DNA of 19,455 nt from JAHELQ01 sp965603365 (GTDB lineage Bacteria > Acidobacteriota > Aminicenantia > UBA2199). A model generated the notes under the pieces. That model was not told the origin of the DNA, searched no databases, and saw only the letters and a program-made list of their open reading frames with translations. Positions 8,518-14,190 of the stretch are shown here, one piece after another (position 1 is the stretch's first letter; every line of letters begins with the position of its first letter). The stretch covers positions 1 through 19,455 of the forward strand of contig CBFDCR010000091.1 of the NCBI GenBank assembly GCA_965603365.1, in the 5' to 3' direction. Both the position numbers and the translations under genes were made by a program.

Positions 8518-9645
8518 ATGGCCGCCGATATCGACCTCGCCGGGATTGCTAAAACCTGTGCCGACTGCGGCAACTGCCTGTTTGCCTGCCCGGTATACAA
8601 TGCCACCCTGATCGAACCCAACTCCCCCCGGGGCAAGGTCAATTTAATCAAGGCCCTCATGGAGGGCCGACTCAAGTCCGGCAAATTAAACCGGCAATTC
8701 ATCTCCCGCTGCCTGCTGTGCGGCAGTTGTGAATATATCTGCACCAATGGGGTGGAGTTTGTCTCCATGATGATCGACTACCGGAATCGGCTCTCCGGGG
8801 GCCGGAAGATCCCCCTGTTGAAAAAATTCGTTTTATTTTCCTACCAATCGCTGCTGTTTAAGAAGATGGGCTGGCTGTTGGGGCTGCTGGCCCGGACACC
8901 TTTAAAGAGGTATGTCACCATTCCCCGGCCAAACAATATCAAATTGAAGCATTGGCTCACGGAGGAGGGGGAGAAGGAGTACGATATCCTGCTCTTTCCC
9001 GGCTGCGTGTTGACCTATTTTTACTCCCTGCTGATTGCCAAAATCAAGGTCTTCCTGGAGGGGCAGGGCTTTTCCGTGGCCCTGCCGAGAGACCTGAAGT
9101 GCTGCGGTTTCCCCTATCTGTCCCAGGGCTGGCGCCAGAAGTTCGACTCCCTGCGGGAAGAGAACCGCCGGATCTTTTCCCGCTTTAAATTCAAGTACCT
9201 GGTGGTGCCTTGCGGCAACGGCACCATGATGTTCCGGGACCACTACGATATCGCCGCCGACCGGGTCTTTGAGTTGACCGAGTTCATCCACCGCTTTTGC
9301 CCGGAGGCAGAGGTTCAGATGGCCGGACACGCCGATGCCGCCTCTAAAGTTACCTACCACGATCCCTGTCACAATTTGAAGACTCTGGGCATCGAGGCGG
9401 AACCGAGATTTTTCCTTAGTCAATTGGGGCAGCAATTTGTGGATGATCCGTCGGCCTCCTGCTGCGGCTTCGGCGGTTTCTTCAGTATCGGCTTCCCCAA
9501 AGTCTCCCGCCGGATCCTGGAACGAAGGCAGAAGGCCTTAGCCGAAACCGGCGCCCACACCGTCATCACCTCCTGCCCCGGCTGCTACCTCCACCTGCGG
9601 GAAAACCTCCACCAGCATGTCAAATTCTTCATCGAACTTTTTTAA
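8518..9645 (+). CDS. Two-cluster [4Fe-4S] CCG-domain protein (GlcF/LutA/GlpC-like)
   Basis: 375 residues. Two ferredoxin-type [4Fe-4S] motifs are complete: CADCGNCLFACP (C14, C17, C20, C24) and CLLCGSCEYIC (C65, C68, C71, C75). Two CCG (DUF224) modules follow, marked by LFPGC with KCCGFPYLSQG and by HDPCHNLK with SCCGFGGFFSIG and SCPGCYLH. This architecture is the electron-transfer subunit of glycolate oxidase (GlcF), lactate oxidase (LutA) and anaerobic glycerol-3-phosphate dehydrogenase (GlpC), or of HdrD-like proteins. It would pass electrons from a flavoprotein partner to quinone or another carrier at the membrane. No flavin subunit lies in the window; the neighbours are glycosyltransferases, which is unusual. 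The substrate is therefore undetermined. Confidence 0.88.
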   Translation: MAADIDLAGIAKTCADCGNCLFACPVYNATLIEPNSPRGKVNLIKALMEGRLKSGKLNRQFISRCLLCGSCEYICTNGVEFVSMMIDYRNRLSGGRKIPLLKKFVLFSYQSLLFKKMGWLLGLLARTPLKRYVTIPRPNNIKLKHWLTEEGEKEYDILLFPGCVLTYFYSLLIAKIKVFLEGQGFSVALPRDLKCCGFPYLSQGWRQKFDSLREENRRIFSRFKFKYLVVPCGNGTMMFRDHYDIAADRVFELTEFIHRFCPEAEVQMAGHADAASKVTYHDPCHNLKTLGIEAEPRFFLSQLGQQFVDDPSASCCGFGGFFSIGFPKVSRRILERRQKALAETGAHTVITSCPGCYLHLRENLHQHVKFFIELF

Positions 9646-9679
9646 TTTCCAAATCATAGAGAAAAAATGTGTGAAAATA

Positions 9680-9708
9680 TTGAAATGGAGAAACTATTCA
9701 TATAGAAT
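9680..9708 (+). promoter_or_regulatory. Putative sigma70 promoter of the 9800 gene
   Basis: TTGAAA (9680-9685), a 17-bp spacer and TAGAAT (9703-9708) each match the consensus at five of six positions. The expected leader before ATG 9800 is about 85 nt. Confidence 0.5.
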
Positions 9709-9799
9709 TAGCTGTGATATCAAGAGAGTTTGACGAGATTGAGATGTTTATTCTGGATGGTAGGCACGAAGGCCACACCTGTAAGAGCGCTAAAGTACA

Positions 9800-10600
9800 A
9801 TGAGTGATGAACAAATAGATCTGGGACGAAGGAACTTTTTAAGGCTCTTCATTTCAAAAGAATCAGACCCAAAACAACGGGGTCAAAATAAGGGATACAG
9901 CCCAATTGAAGTCAAACAGGATGAAGACTTGAATGACCAGAAAATTGCTGAAATTAAACAAGAGACATATCAAGAGCGGATGCTGAGACTAAATGAAGAG
10001 ATGCTAAAATGTCAAAAGGAGGCCTCAAAAGATGCCAAAACAATGAAATTATTAGCTGGCCTCGGAATCGCAGCGCCTTTTGCCATCACGGCTTTTCAGT
10101 TGATAACAACATCAGGTCAAGACGGTAAAACTGAACGAAACCATGAGGAACCCAAAAATGAGGCTGAAATCGATGAAAAGGTTGTGGCCACAATTGCGGC
10201 TTTAACCGGTTTAGATAAACAGAAAGAGACCATTTTGGTCCAAGGTACTTTGAAATACAGAGTTCTGGGATTTAAGGAAAGAAAGAGATGTCTAAAATTG
10301 GTTTGCACAAATAAAGATTTAACACTCACGATATCTATCTTTATTTATTATCCTATTAAAGTAAAAATTTCTAAAGCGTTTCTCTATACCAGGACCCCCA
10401 CATTCATTTTAATGACCGATACCGCTGAAAAAGATATTTCCGAACACATTAAACAGGATAATAAGTTTGTAAAATTGAATGTGAATATGAGTTTATGTGA
10501 AGAAGAAAAATTCTGGCTAGTCCTTTATGGGTATGATTATTTGGGTAATTTGATCCGCTTTCGCTCGAAAAAAATTCCCGGTTCTAAAATTAGGGGATAG
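9800..10600 (+). CDS. Hypothetical protein with one central membrane segment
   Basis: 266 residues; I do not recognise the family. The N-terminus is charged and contains GRRNFLRLF (9-17), which resembles a twin-arginine motif, but no hydrophobic stretch follows it. A helical, Glu/Lys-rich region (about 45-85) leads to a single hydrophobic segment, LLAGLGIAAPFAITAFQLI (about 90-110). The C-terminal half is a beta-rich domain with few sequence landmarks. The topology could be a cytoplasmic coiled-coil part, one membrane anchor and an external C-terminal domain. The gene is clearly more AT-rich than the operon before it, which suggests separate acquisition. It has a good promoter but only a weak SD before ATG, and it converges with trxC. 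Confidence 0.65.
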   Translation: MSDEQIDLGRRNFLRLFISKESDPKQRGQNKGYSPIEVKQDEDLNDQKIAEIKQETYQERMLRLNEEMLKCQKEASKDAKTMKLLAGLGIAAPFAITAFQLITTSGQDGKTERNHEEPKNEAEIDEKVVATIAALTGLDKQKETILVQGTLKYRVLGFKERKRCLKLVCTNKDLTLTISIFIYYPIKVKISKAFLYTRTPTFILMTDTAEKDISEHIKQDNKFVKLNVNMSLCEEEKFWLVLYGYDYLGNLIRFRSKKIPGSKIRG

Positions 10601-10616
10601 TATAATATAAGTAGGG

Positions 10617-11066
10617 CTAATTGATTTTGAGCCAGGCGGCGAGCTCGTATTCGAGGCCTTCGAGGGTCTTGACGCCGATGAGGCGGTGCACCTCTTTTCC
10701 ATTTTCAAAGAGGATCATGGTGGGGATGGAAAAAATCTGGAATTTGGAGGGAATGAGGGGATTTTGCTCGGTGTTGATCTTGGCCACCGTAATGGAGCTC
10801 TGGGACCGGGCAAATTTTTCCAGCACCGGTTCCATCATGCGGCAAGGAGCGCACCAACTGGCCCAAAAGTCTACCAGCACCGGCTTGGCTGAATTCATGA
10901 TAAAGGAATCAAAATCGTTATCATTCAACTTGATGGGGCTGACATTCTTCTGGATCATCAGGGGCGATTTGCATTTTCCGCAGATGGGATTTCCCTCTAT
11001 ATTTTCTTTATTTTCTTTGATTCTATTCTGGGTACCGCACGATGGACACTTTACCACTATACTCAT
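10617..11066 (-). CDS. trxC: Thioredoxin with N-terminal zinc ribbon (thioredoxin 2)
   Basis: 149 residues. An N-terminal zinc ribbon is formed by CPSC (C7, C10) and CGKC (C29, C32). A thioredoxin fold follows, with active site FWASWCAPC (C72, C75) and the cis-proline loop FSIPTMILF (P115). Family members of this type reduce protein disulfides in the cytoplasm and take electrons from thioredoxin reductase; the zinc ribbon tunes redox behaviour in E. coli TrxC. The active site here is WCAPC where E. coli Trx2 has WCGPC. GAGGAGG at 11074-11080 lies 7 nt before ATG. The gene starts 81 nt after the aminopeptidase stop on the same strand; TATAAC (11083-11088) in that gap could give it its own promoter, although the -35 is weak. 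Confidence 0.93.
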   Translation of the reverse strand: MSIVVKCPSCGTQNRIKENKENIEGNPICGKCKSPLMIQKNVSPIKLNDNDFDSFIMNSAKPVLVDFWASWCAPCRMMEPVLEKFARSQSSITVAKINTEQNPLIPSKFQIFSIPTMILFENGKEVHRLIGVKTLEGLEYELAAWLKIN

Positions 11067-11146
11067 CGCAAATCCTCCTCGAGTTATACTACTATTTTAA
11101 CATGTTGCGCCTTATTTTTCCACCCCTTGTTTTTTATTCTTCCCTT

Positions 11147-12340
11147 TCACTCCGGCACCACCCAGATATTGTCTTTGATCGCCAGTTTGGTGTCGTCCAG
11201 ATAAACTTCCCGGCCTGCGCCGCCCGGCCGGAAGTCCACTACGATATCGACATGCTGGGAAGAGCGGTTGAGGCTGCCCTGTCTAAAATACTCTTCAGCC
11301 TGTTGCTGTCCCTCTTTCGATGCCTGTTCTTCGACAAAACATTCGGGATAGCTGGCGCCAATGGCAATGTGCAGGGTACCGCCCACCTTTTCCACGAACA
11401 GGGGGTGCTTGAGGGCCTTCTTTAATCCGCTGTTCATGCCCAGGGCCACTTCGCCGATGCGGTGAGAACCGTCGTCCGTTTCGATGATCTTCTTCAAGGT
11501 ATCGTGCTCCTGTTCCGCCTTATAATCGGTAATGATCCCCTTGTCGATTTTTAGGTAGATACCCTGCAGGGTAACGCCGTTATAGTAGACCGGTAGATCC
11601 ACGAAAATCTCACCCTCCACTGTTCGGGCATCGGGGCTGGTAAAGACCTCGCCGTCGGGGAAGTTGCGGATGCCGGTGCATTTCACCGCAGAACGATCCT
11701 CGATATTCATGCTGAGAATCAGGTCTTTGCCGGTTTGGGGGTGTCGGCTGCGAATGGAGATGAGGCGGCTGTTTTGCATCAGTCGGTAGATGGGTTCTTC
11801 CACCTCTTCCAATAAACGGGGGTCGGTGGTGGAGGCGCTTACCACGATGTCGGTGTACTCTTCCAGGCTCAGGTTTTCGATATCGGCAAATCCCCTGGTG
11901 GGAAAGAGGGTGAGCACCCAGGGTTTGAGGAGCCGGATGTTCTTGTAGGGCTCGTCTGCCTTTACCAATGCCGCCGAGGTCTCCTCCGGCAGGTTGGCAA
12001 ACAGCGTCGGCTCTTCGGCCCCTAAGATCTCGATGTATTTGGTCATGACCTCGTAGCGCCGTCGGTGCCATTCGGGCACCCGCTTGATCTGTTCGACGGT
12101 GCCGTGGCGGGCAATGGATGATCCCCAGGCCATGCCCCGGTTGTTGTCCGGTGCTACCAGGCAGATGTCGGCAATCCCCCCGGCGCTGAAAATCTTATCC
12201 TGGAGGATAGACATCAGCGGCCAGGTGATGTGTTCGCCCTTGATCATCACCACATCCTCCGGCCCGATCTTGCCGAGTGAGTGGCCCAACAAATAGTCGG
12301 CCCACGTTTCCAGGTCTCTTCTCTCAATACGTGCCGTCAT
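11147..12340 (-). CDS. M29-family metallo-aminopeptidase
   Basis: 397 residues, close to the usual M29 length of about 410. The metal and catalytic positions known from thermophilic aminopeptidase T can be placed: E231 (FPDGEVF), E297 (RIGEVALG), H324 (TLHIAIG), Y331 (SYPE), H363 and D365 (QHVDIV). The spacings of 66 (E to E), 7 (H to Y) and 2 (H to D) agree with the family. These dinuclear metal enzymes cut the N-terminal residue from peptides, probably in the cytoplasm, since no signal peptide is seen. AGGAGG at 12345-12350 lies 4 nt upstream of ATG, with a well-formed promoter just before it. trxC follows on the same strand. The call is firm for family; substrate preference is not readable. 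Confidence 0.92.
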   Translation of the reverse strand: MTARIERRDLETWADYLLGHSLGKIGPEDVVMIKGEHITWPLMSILQDKIFSAGGIADICLVAPDNNRGMAWGSSIARHGTVEQIKRVPEWHRRRYEVMTKYIEILGAEEPTLFANLPEETSAALVKADEPYKNIRLLKPWVLTLFPTRGFADIENLSLEEYTDIVVSASTTDPRLLEEVEEPIYRLMQNSRLISIRSRHPQTGKDLILSMNIEDRSAVKCTGIRNFPDGEVFTSPDARTVEGEIFVDLPVYYNGVTLQGIYLKIDKGIITDYKAEQEHDTLKKIIETDDGSHRIGEVALGMNSGLKKALKHPLFVEKVGGTLHIAIGASYPECFVEEQASKEGQQQAEEYFRQGSLNRSSQHVDIVVDFRPGGAGREVYLDDTKLAIKDNIWVVPE

Positions 12341-12360
12341 GATTCCTCCTGCAAGCCTCC

Positions 12361-12390
12361 ATTATATACAAATCCCCACCAAAAAGCCAA
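12361..12390 (-). promoter_or_regulatory. Putative sigma70 promoter of the M29 gene
   Basis: On the minus strand, TTGGCT (12385-12390), an 18-bp spacer and a perfect TATAAT (12361-12366) lie about 20 nt before ATG 12340. This is the best-formed promoter in the window and implies a very short leader. Confidence 0.6.
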
Positions 12391-12439
12391 CATTTTTTTG
12401 CCCGATATCTTATCTGCCAATTCCTTCGCCTTCCAACCG

Positions 12440-12502
12440 CTAAAAAATCATTGCCAACGCCTAAAAAATTGTTCCCAACCCCTTTTAAACGGTTGCCAAC
12501 GA
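12440..12502. repeat. Three degenerate 21-nt tandem repeats
   Basis: Three consecutive 21-nt units start at 12440, 12461 and 12482. They share the pattern CTAAAAAATnrTTsCCAACs; the third is the most diverged, with TTTTAAACGG at its start. They lie in the roughly 300-bp non-coding gap (12341-12643) between the aminopeptidase promoter and the broken toxin gene. No frame is preserved. Their role is unknown. Confidence 0.55.
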
Positions 12503-12521
12503 CTGATCCCTCTAAAAATTA

Positions 12522-12605
12522 AACTCACCCCTTAATCCCCTCTCTTAAAAAGAGAGGGGGCTATACTTCCAATCTCTTTTTAGAGAAGGGGTTGGGGGAT
12601 GAGTT
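12522..12605. repeat. 84-bp palindromic (MITE- or REP-like) element
   Basis: A left half (12522-12556, starting AACTCACCCCTTAATCCCCT) pairs with a right half (12573-12605, ending GGGGTTGGGGGATGAGTT) as a long imperfect inverted repeat. Inside the left half, CCCCTCTCTT (12537-12546) and AAGAGAGGGG (12550-12559) form a perfect 10-bp stem with a 3-nt loop. Elements with this C-rich/AAAAAG composition occur as dispersed non-autonomous repeats in many bacterial genomes. It could also serve as a two-way transcription barrier between genes. There is no coding potential. Confidence 0.65.
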
Positions 12606-12643
12606 GGAGAAGTTCAGTTGAGGACCGTCCTGGGTTTCTCTTT

Positions 12644-13057
12644 TTACTGCTGCTTGAAAGGATTATTTACCTTGGCCGTTATGATAGTATCTATCTTATT
12701 TTGGATCATTAAGGCCACCAGGTTTAGATCGAATATTGACTGACTTTTAATTTTATATTTACCCGCCAAATCGAGAGTTTTTAAAACAACAAATGGGGAC
12801 GAATAAATAATTTTAATGTTTGAATCCATCAGGAAATCGAGTATTTCAATGGCCTCATCGGTCGTGACTGGATTTCCCACCCTCCTCTTATCTGTAATGA
12901 TAGCAAAAAATTCAAATAGATTTTTATCGGCAATAACCGCGTTTACTTTTTTGTTAAGTGCATCTTCAAGGATTCCCAGGGCTTACCGGTGAAATTCGAC
13001 ATCTTCATTATATGCATATACCAGGATATTAGTGTCGATCAGACAGGTAGTCTCCAT
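12644..13057 (-). pseudogene. vapC: PIN-domain (VapC-type) toxin with in-frame stop codon
   Basis: From ATG 13057 the frame reads METTCLIDTNILVYAYN, then meets TAA at codon 25 (12983-12985), and continues in the same frame to a stop at 12644. The full product would be 137 residues, a normal PIN length. PIN acidic residues are present at D8 (LIDTN), E49 (NLFEFF) and D110 (IFDLN). The terminal acidic position usually seen in ITxNxxDF is replaced by NNPF. PIN toxins are Mg-dependent RNases. The gene overlaps the antitoxin end by 29 nt, a classic toxin-antitoxin layout. The stop should leave a 24-residue peptide unless translation restarts (for example at GTG 12880) or the base is a sequencing error. 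Confidence 0.85.
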
Positions 13058-13241
13058 ACAGAGCCTCTCGTTCTATATTTTTAATCTCCCCTAATTTTTT
13101 TGTGGGAAATCTAATTTTCCCCTTTACATCTTCCTTGATCTCTCGAATAAATGTAATTAATACCCTGGCCTTTTTGACATCAGGTAGCTCTTCTAAGAAA
13201 AACTCACCGTTATCATATACGGCCTCTATCGTAGTATGCAT
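13029..13241 (-). CDS. DUF104/AF2212-like antitoxin
   Basis: 70 residues from ATG 13241, beginning MHTTIEAVYDNGEFFLEELP. This is the short beta-rich start of DUF104/AF2212-like antitoxins, which usually pair with VapC. GGAGG at 13250-13254 sits 8 nt before this ATG. The earlier TTG at 13256 overlaps the SD and is unlikely to be the start. Antitoxins of this class bind the PIN toxin and repress their own promoter through the complex. The downstream partner overlaps its 3' end and is broken by a nonsense codon, so this antitoxin may now be free-standing. A sigma70-like promoter lies immediately upstream. Confidence 0.8.
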   Translation of the reverse strand: MHTTIEAVYDNGEFFLEELPDVKKARVLITFIREIKEDVKGKIRFPTKKLGEIKNIEREALYGDYLSDRH

Positions 13242-13262
13242 TTCGTTTGCCTCCAATCATAT

Positions 13263-13291
13263 ATTATGCATTCCGGATTTCTTTTTGTCAT
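13263..13291 (-). promoter_or_regulatory. Putative sigma70 promoter of the antitoxin-toxin operon
   Basis: On the minus strand, ATGACA (13286-13291), a 17-bp spacer and CATAAT (13263-13268) each match the consensus at five of six positions. Transcription would begin just upstream of the antitoxin SD. Confidence 0.5.
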
Positions 13292-13371
13292 CCGAGAGAG
13301 AGCAACCGGGGCAGTTCGTTAATCACAAATGGATTCAGGCAAAATTTTCGCCTGACCCTAATTTTTTATCT

Positions 13372-13499
13372 CTCAGCCTCGTAATCACGGTTATAGGAAA
13401 ACTTCTCATTTTGCGAATTGAGAAGTTTTCTCATGGAATTTTTTTCATTTTGATACCAATGTTAATCCTGGAAGGCAAACCATGACGATTTATGTGGTT
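13372..13499 (+). repeat. 128-bp direct repeat, copy 1 (leader of the RiPP locus)
   Basis: This block is repeated at 17011-17138, exactly 3639 bp away, with no gaps and 6 mismatches. Bases 13390-13485 are identical in both copies. Each copy carries a 34-bp palindrome, a T-rich stretch, an SD-like GGAAGG and the ATG of a small ORF whose second codon is the first difference. It therefore looks like a shared promoter, operator or 5'-leader cassette placed ahead of different genes, in the same orientation. I cannot see a convincing sigma70 promoter inside it. Confidence 0.9.
13397..13430 (+). promoter_or_regulatory. Palindrome in repeat copy 1 (possible operator or RNA hairpin)
   Basis: Perfect 12-bp arms, GAAAACTTCTCA and TGAGAAGTTTTC, flank a 10-nt centre (TTTTGCGAAT). 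A run of seven T begins about 9 nt after the right arm, so an attenuator-type hairpin is possible. A dimeric regulator site is equally possible. Confidence 0.6.
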
Positions 13500-13646
13500 G
13501 AAATGATTGGTAAAGAAATGTTCAGCGAAGGCAAAGTGTATTTGTTGATACATTTATCCACCCCACCGGCACATTTGCCCTCTTCATCGGAATTTAGTTG
13601 CAGTGGATCTTGTTTAACATCAAAAGAATTGAGGAGTATTAAATAA
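13482..13646 (+). CDS. Small ORF upstream of the RiPP precursor
   Basis: 54 codons from ATG 13482, with GGAAGG (13470-13475) 6 nt upstream; both lie inside the 128-bp repeat. The product starts MTIYVVEMIGKEMF and ends with a Ser/Cys-rich tail, FSCSGSCLTSKELRSIK. It ends 26 nt before the precursor ATG, on the same strand. The corresponding ORF in copy 2 is only 16 codons. I recognise no family. It may be a regulatory upstream ORF, a second small peptide, or the degraded start of an older gene. Confidence 0.35.
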   Translation: MTIYVVEMIGKEMFSEGKVYLLIHLSTPPAHLPSSSEFSCSGSCLTSKELRSIK

Positions 13647-13672
13647 TGAATAAAATATAAGGAGAAAAAAAA

Positions 13673-13876
13673 ATGAAAAAGACATTAAACAAAAAATTAA
13701 GTTTGAACAAAGAGACCATTGCTTCTCTTAACGATTTGGGTAAGATTATTGGTGGACTGCCACCCGATTATACAGACGGATGCGGTCCGGGTTTTTCAAT
13801 TATTGGGACTTATTGTTGTGGTGGGGACCCCACGGGGTCAGATACTTGCCCCACAGGTCTTATTAGATGTGCTTAA
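13673..13876 (+). CDS. Class I lanthipeptide-type (GG leader) RiPP precursor peptide
   Basis: 67 residues. The leader half has LSLNKETIASLNDL followed by GG at 27-28. This is the pattern of Bacteroidetes-type class I lanthipeptide precursors (KLKLNKETIxxLN...GG natural product precursor family). The core after GG has 39 residues with five Cys (37, 48, 49, 59, 66) and seven Ser/Thr, including TYCC, SDTC and PTGLIRC, suited to thioether or disulfide ring formation. AAGGAG at 13659-13664 lies 8 nt before ATG. In known systems the leader recruits a LanB-type dehydratase and LanC cyclase, and a peptidase-containing exporter cuts after GG. None of these is in the window, so the partner genes lie elsewhere or are absent. 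The actual modification and activity are unknown. Confidence 0.82.
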   Translation: MKKTLNKKLSLNKETIASLNDLGKIIGGLPPDYTDGCGPGFSIIGTYCCGGDPTGSDTCPTGLIRCA

Positions 13877-13900
13877 TGGTAGAGGCATAGAAAGTTTTAA

Positions 13901-13963
13901 GGCGGGTGGGGGCGTCACACCTGCCCGCCATAAAACGCGCTGCTCCAGCCAAACGGCTTTTTT
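13901..13963 (+). terminator. Hairpins after the RiPP precursor, possible terminator
   Basis: A GC-rich stem (13901-13910 with 13920-13929, two G-U pairs, 9-nt loop) starts 25 nt after the stop. It is followed by a short AGCC-AAAC-GGCT hairpin (13947-13958) ending in six T (13958-13963). The second resembles a weak intrinsic terminator; the first is a strong RNA structure without a T tract. Confidence 0.45.
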
Positions 13964-14190
13964 AAAAAAAACCTCTAAAAGCGCACTCGGTGTGTTCACA
14001 TGTTCAAATGTTACGGCTCTCAGCGTGAGCAGCAGGTCCTGACAGCCTTTATTATAGAATCGGGATTCCGTTTTTCCTGGATTTTGTGCCTTTTATCGCC
14101 AAACAGGTATGGGCATGGTTTCCCGCAACATTATTTCTGAACTCAGGAGAGGAGCATCTAGGGGCGTAATCCGCTCATTTCCCAGATTTT
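13964..14190. other. Non-coding stretch between converging genes
   Basis: This is the rest of the 314-bp gap between the precursor stop and the regulator stop. I see no conserved frame, RNA gene or clear terminator for the regulator on the minus strand. Confidence 0.4.

Noticed and set aside
9684..9803. Open 39-codon frame before the 9800 gene that ends with TGA overlapping its ATG
   Set aside because: It has no good start codon or SD, lies across the predicted promoter and has no recognisable motif; at most a gene remnant.
9824..9850. Twin-arginine export signal in the 9800 gene (GRRNFLRLF)
   Set aside because: No hydrophobic core follows within the usual distance; the only hydrophobic segment is about 75 residues later.
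13719..14042. Alternative 107-codon frame overlapping the RiPP precursor
   Set aside because: It is out of frame with the precursor, which has a strong SD and a recognised leader; the alternative has no SD or family features and runs through the hairpin region.
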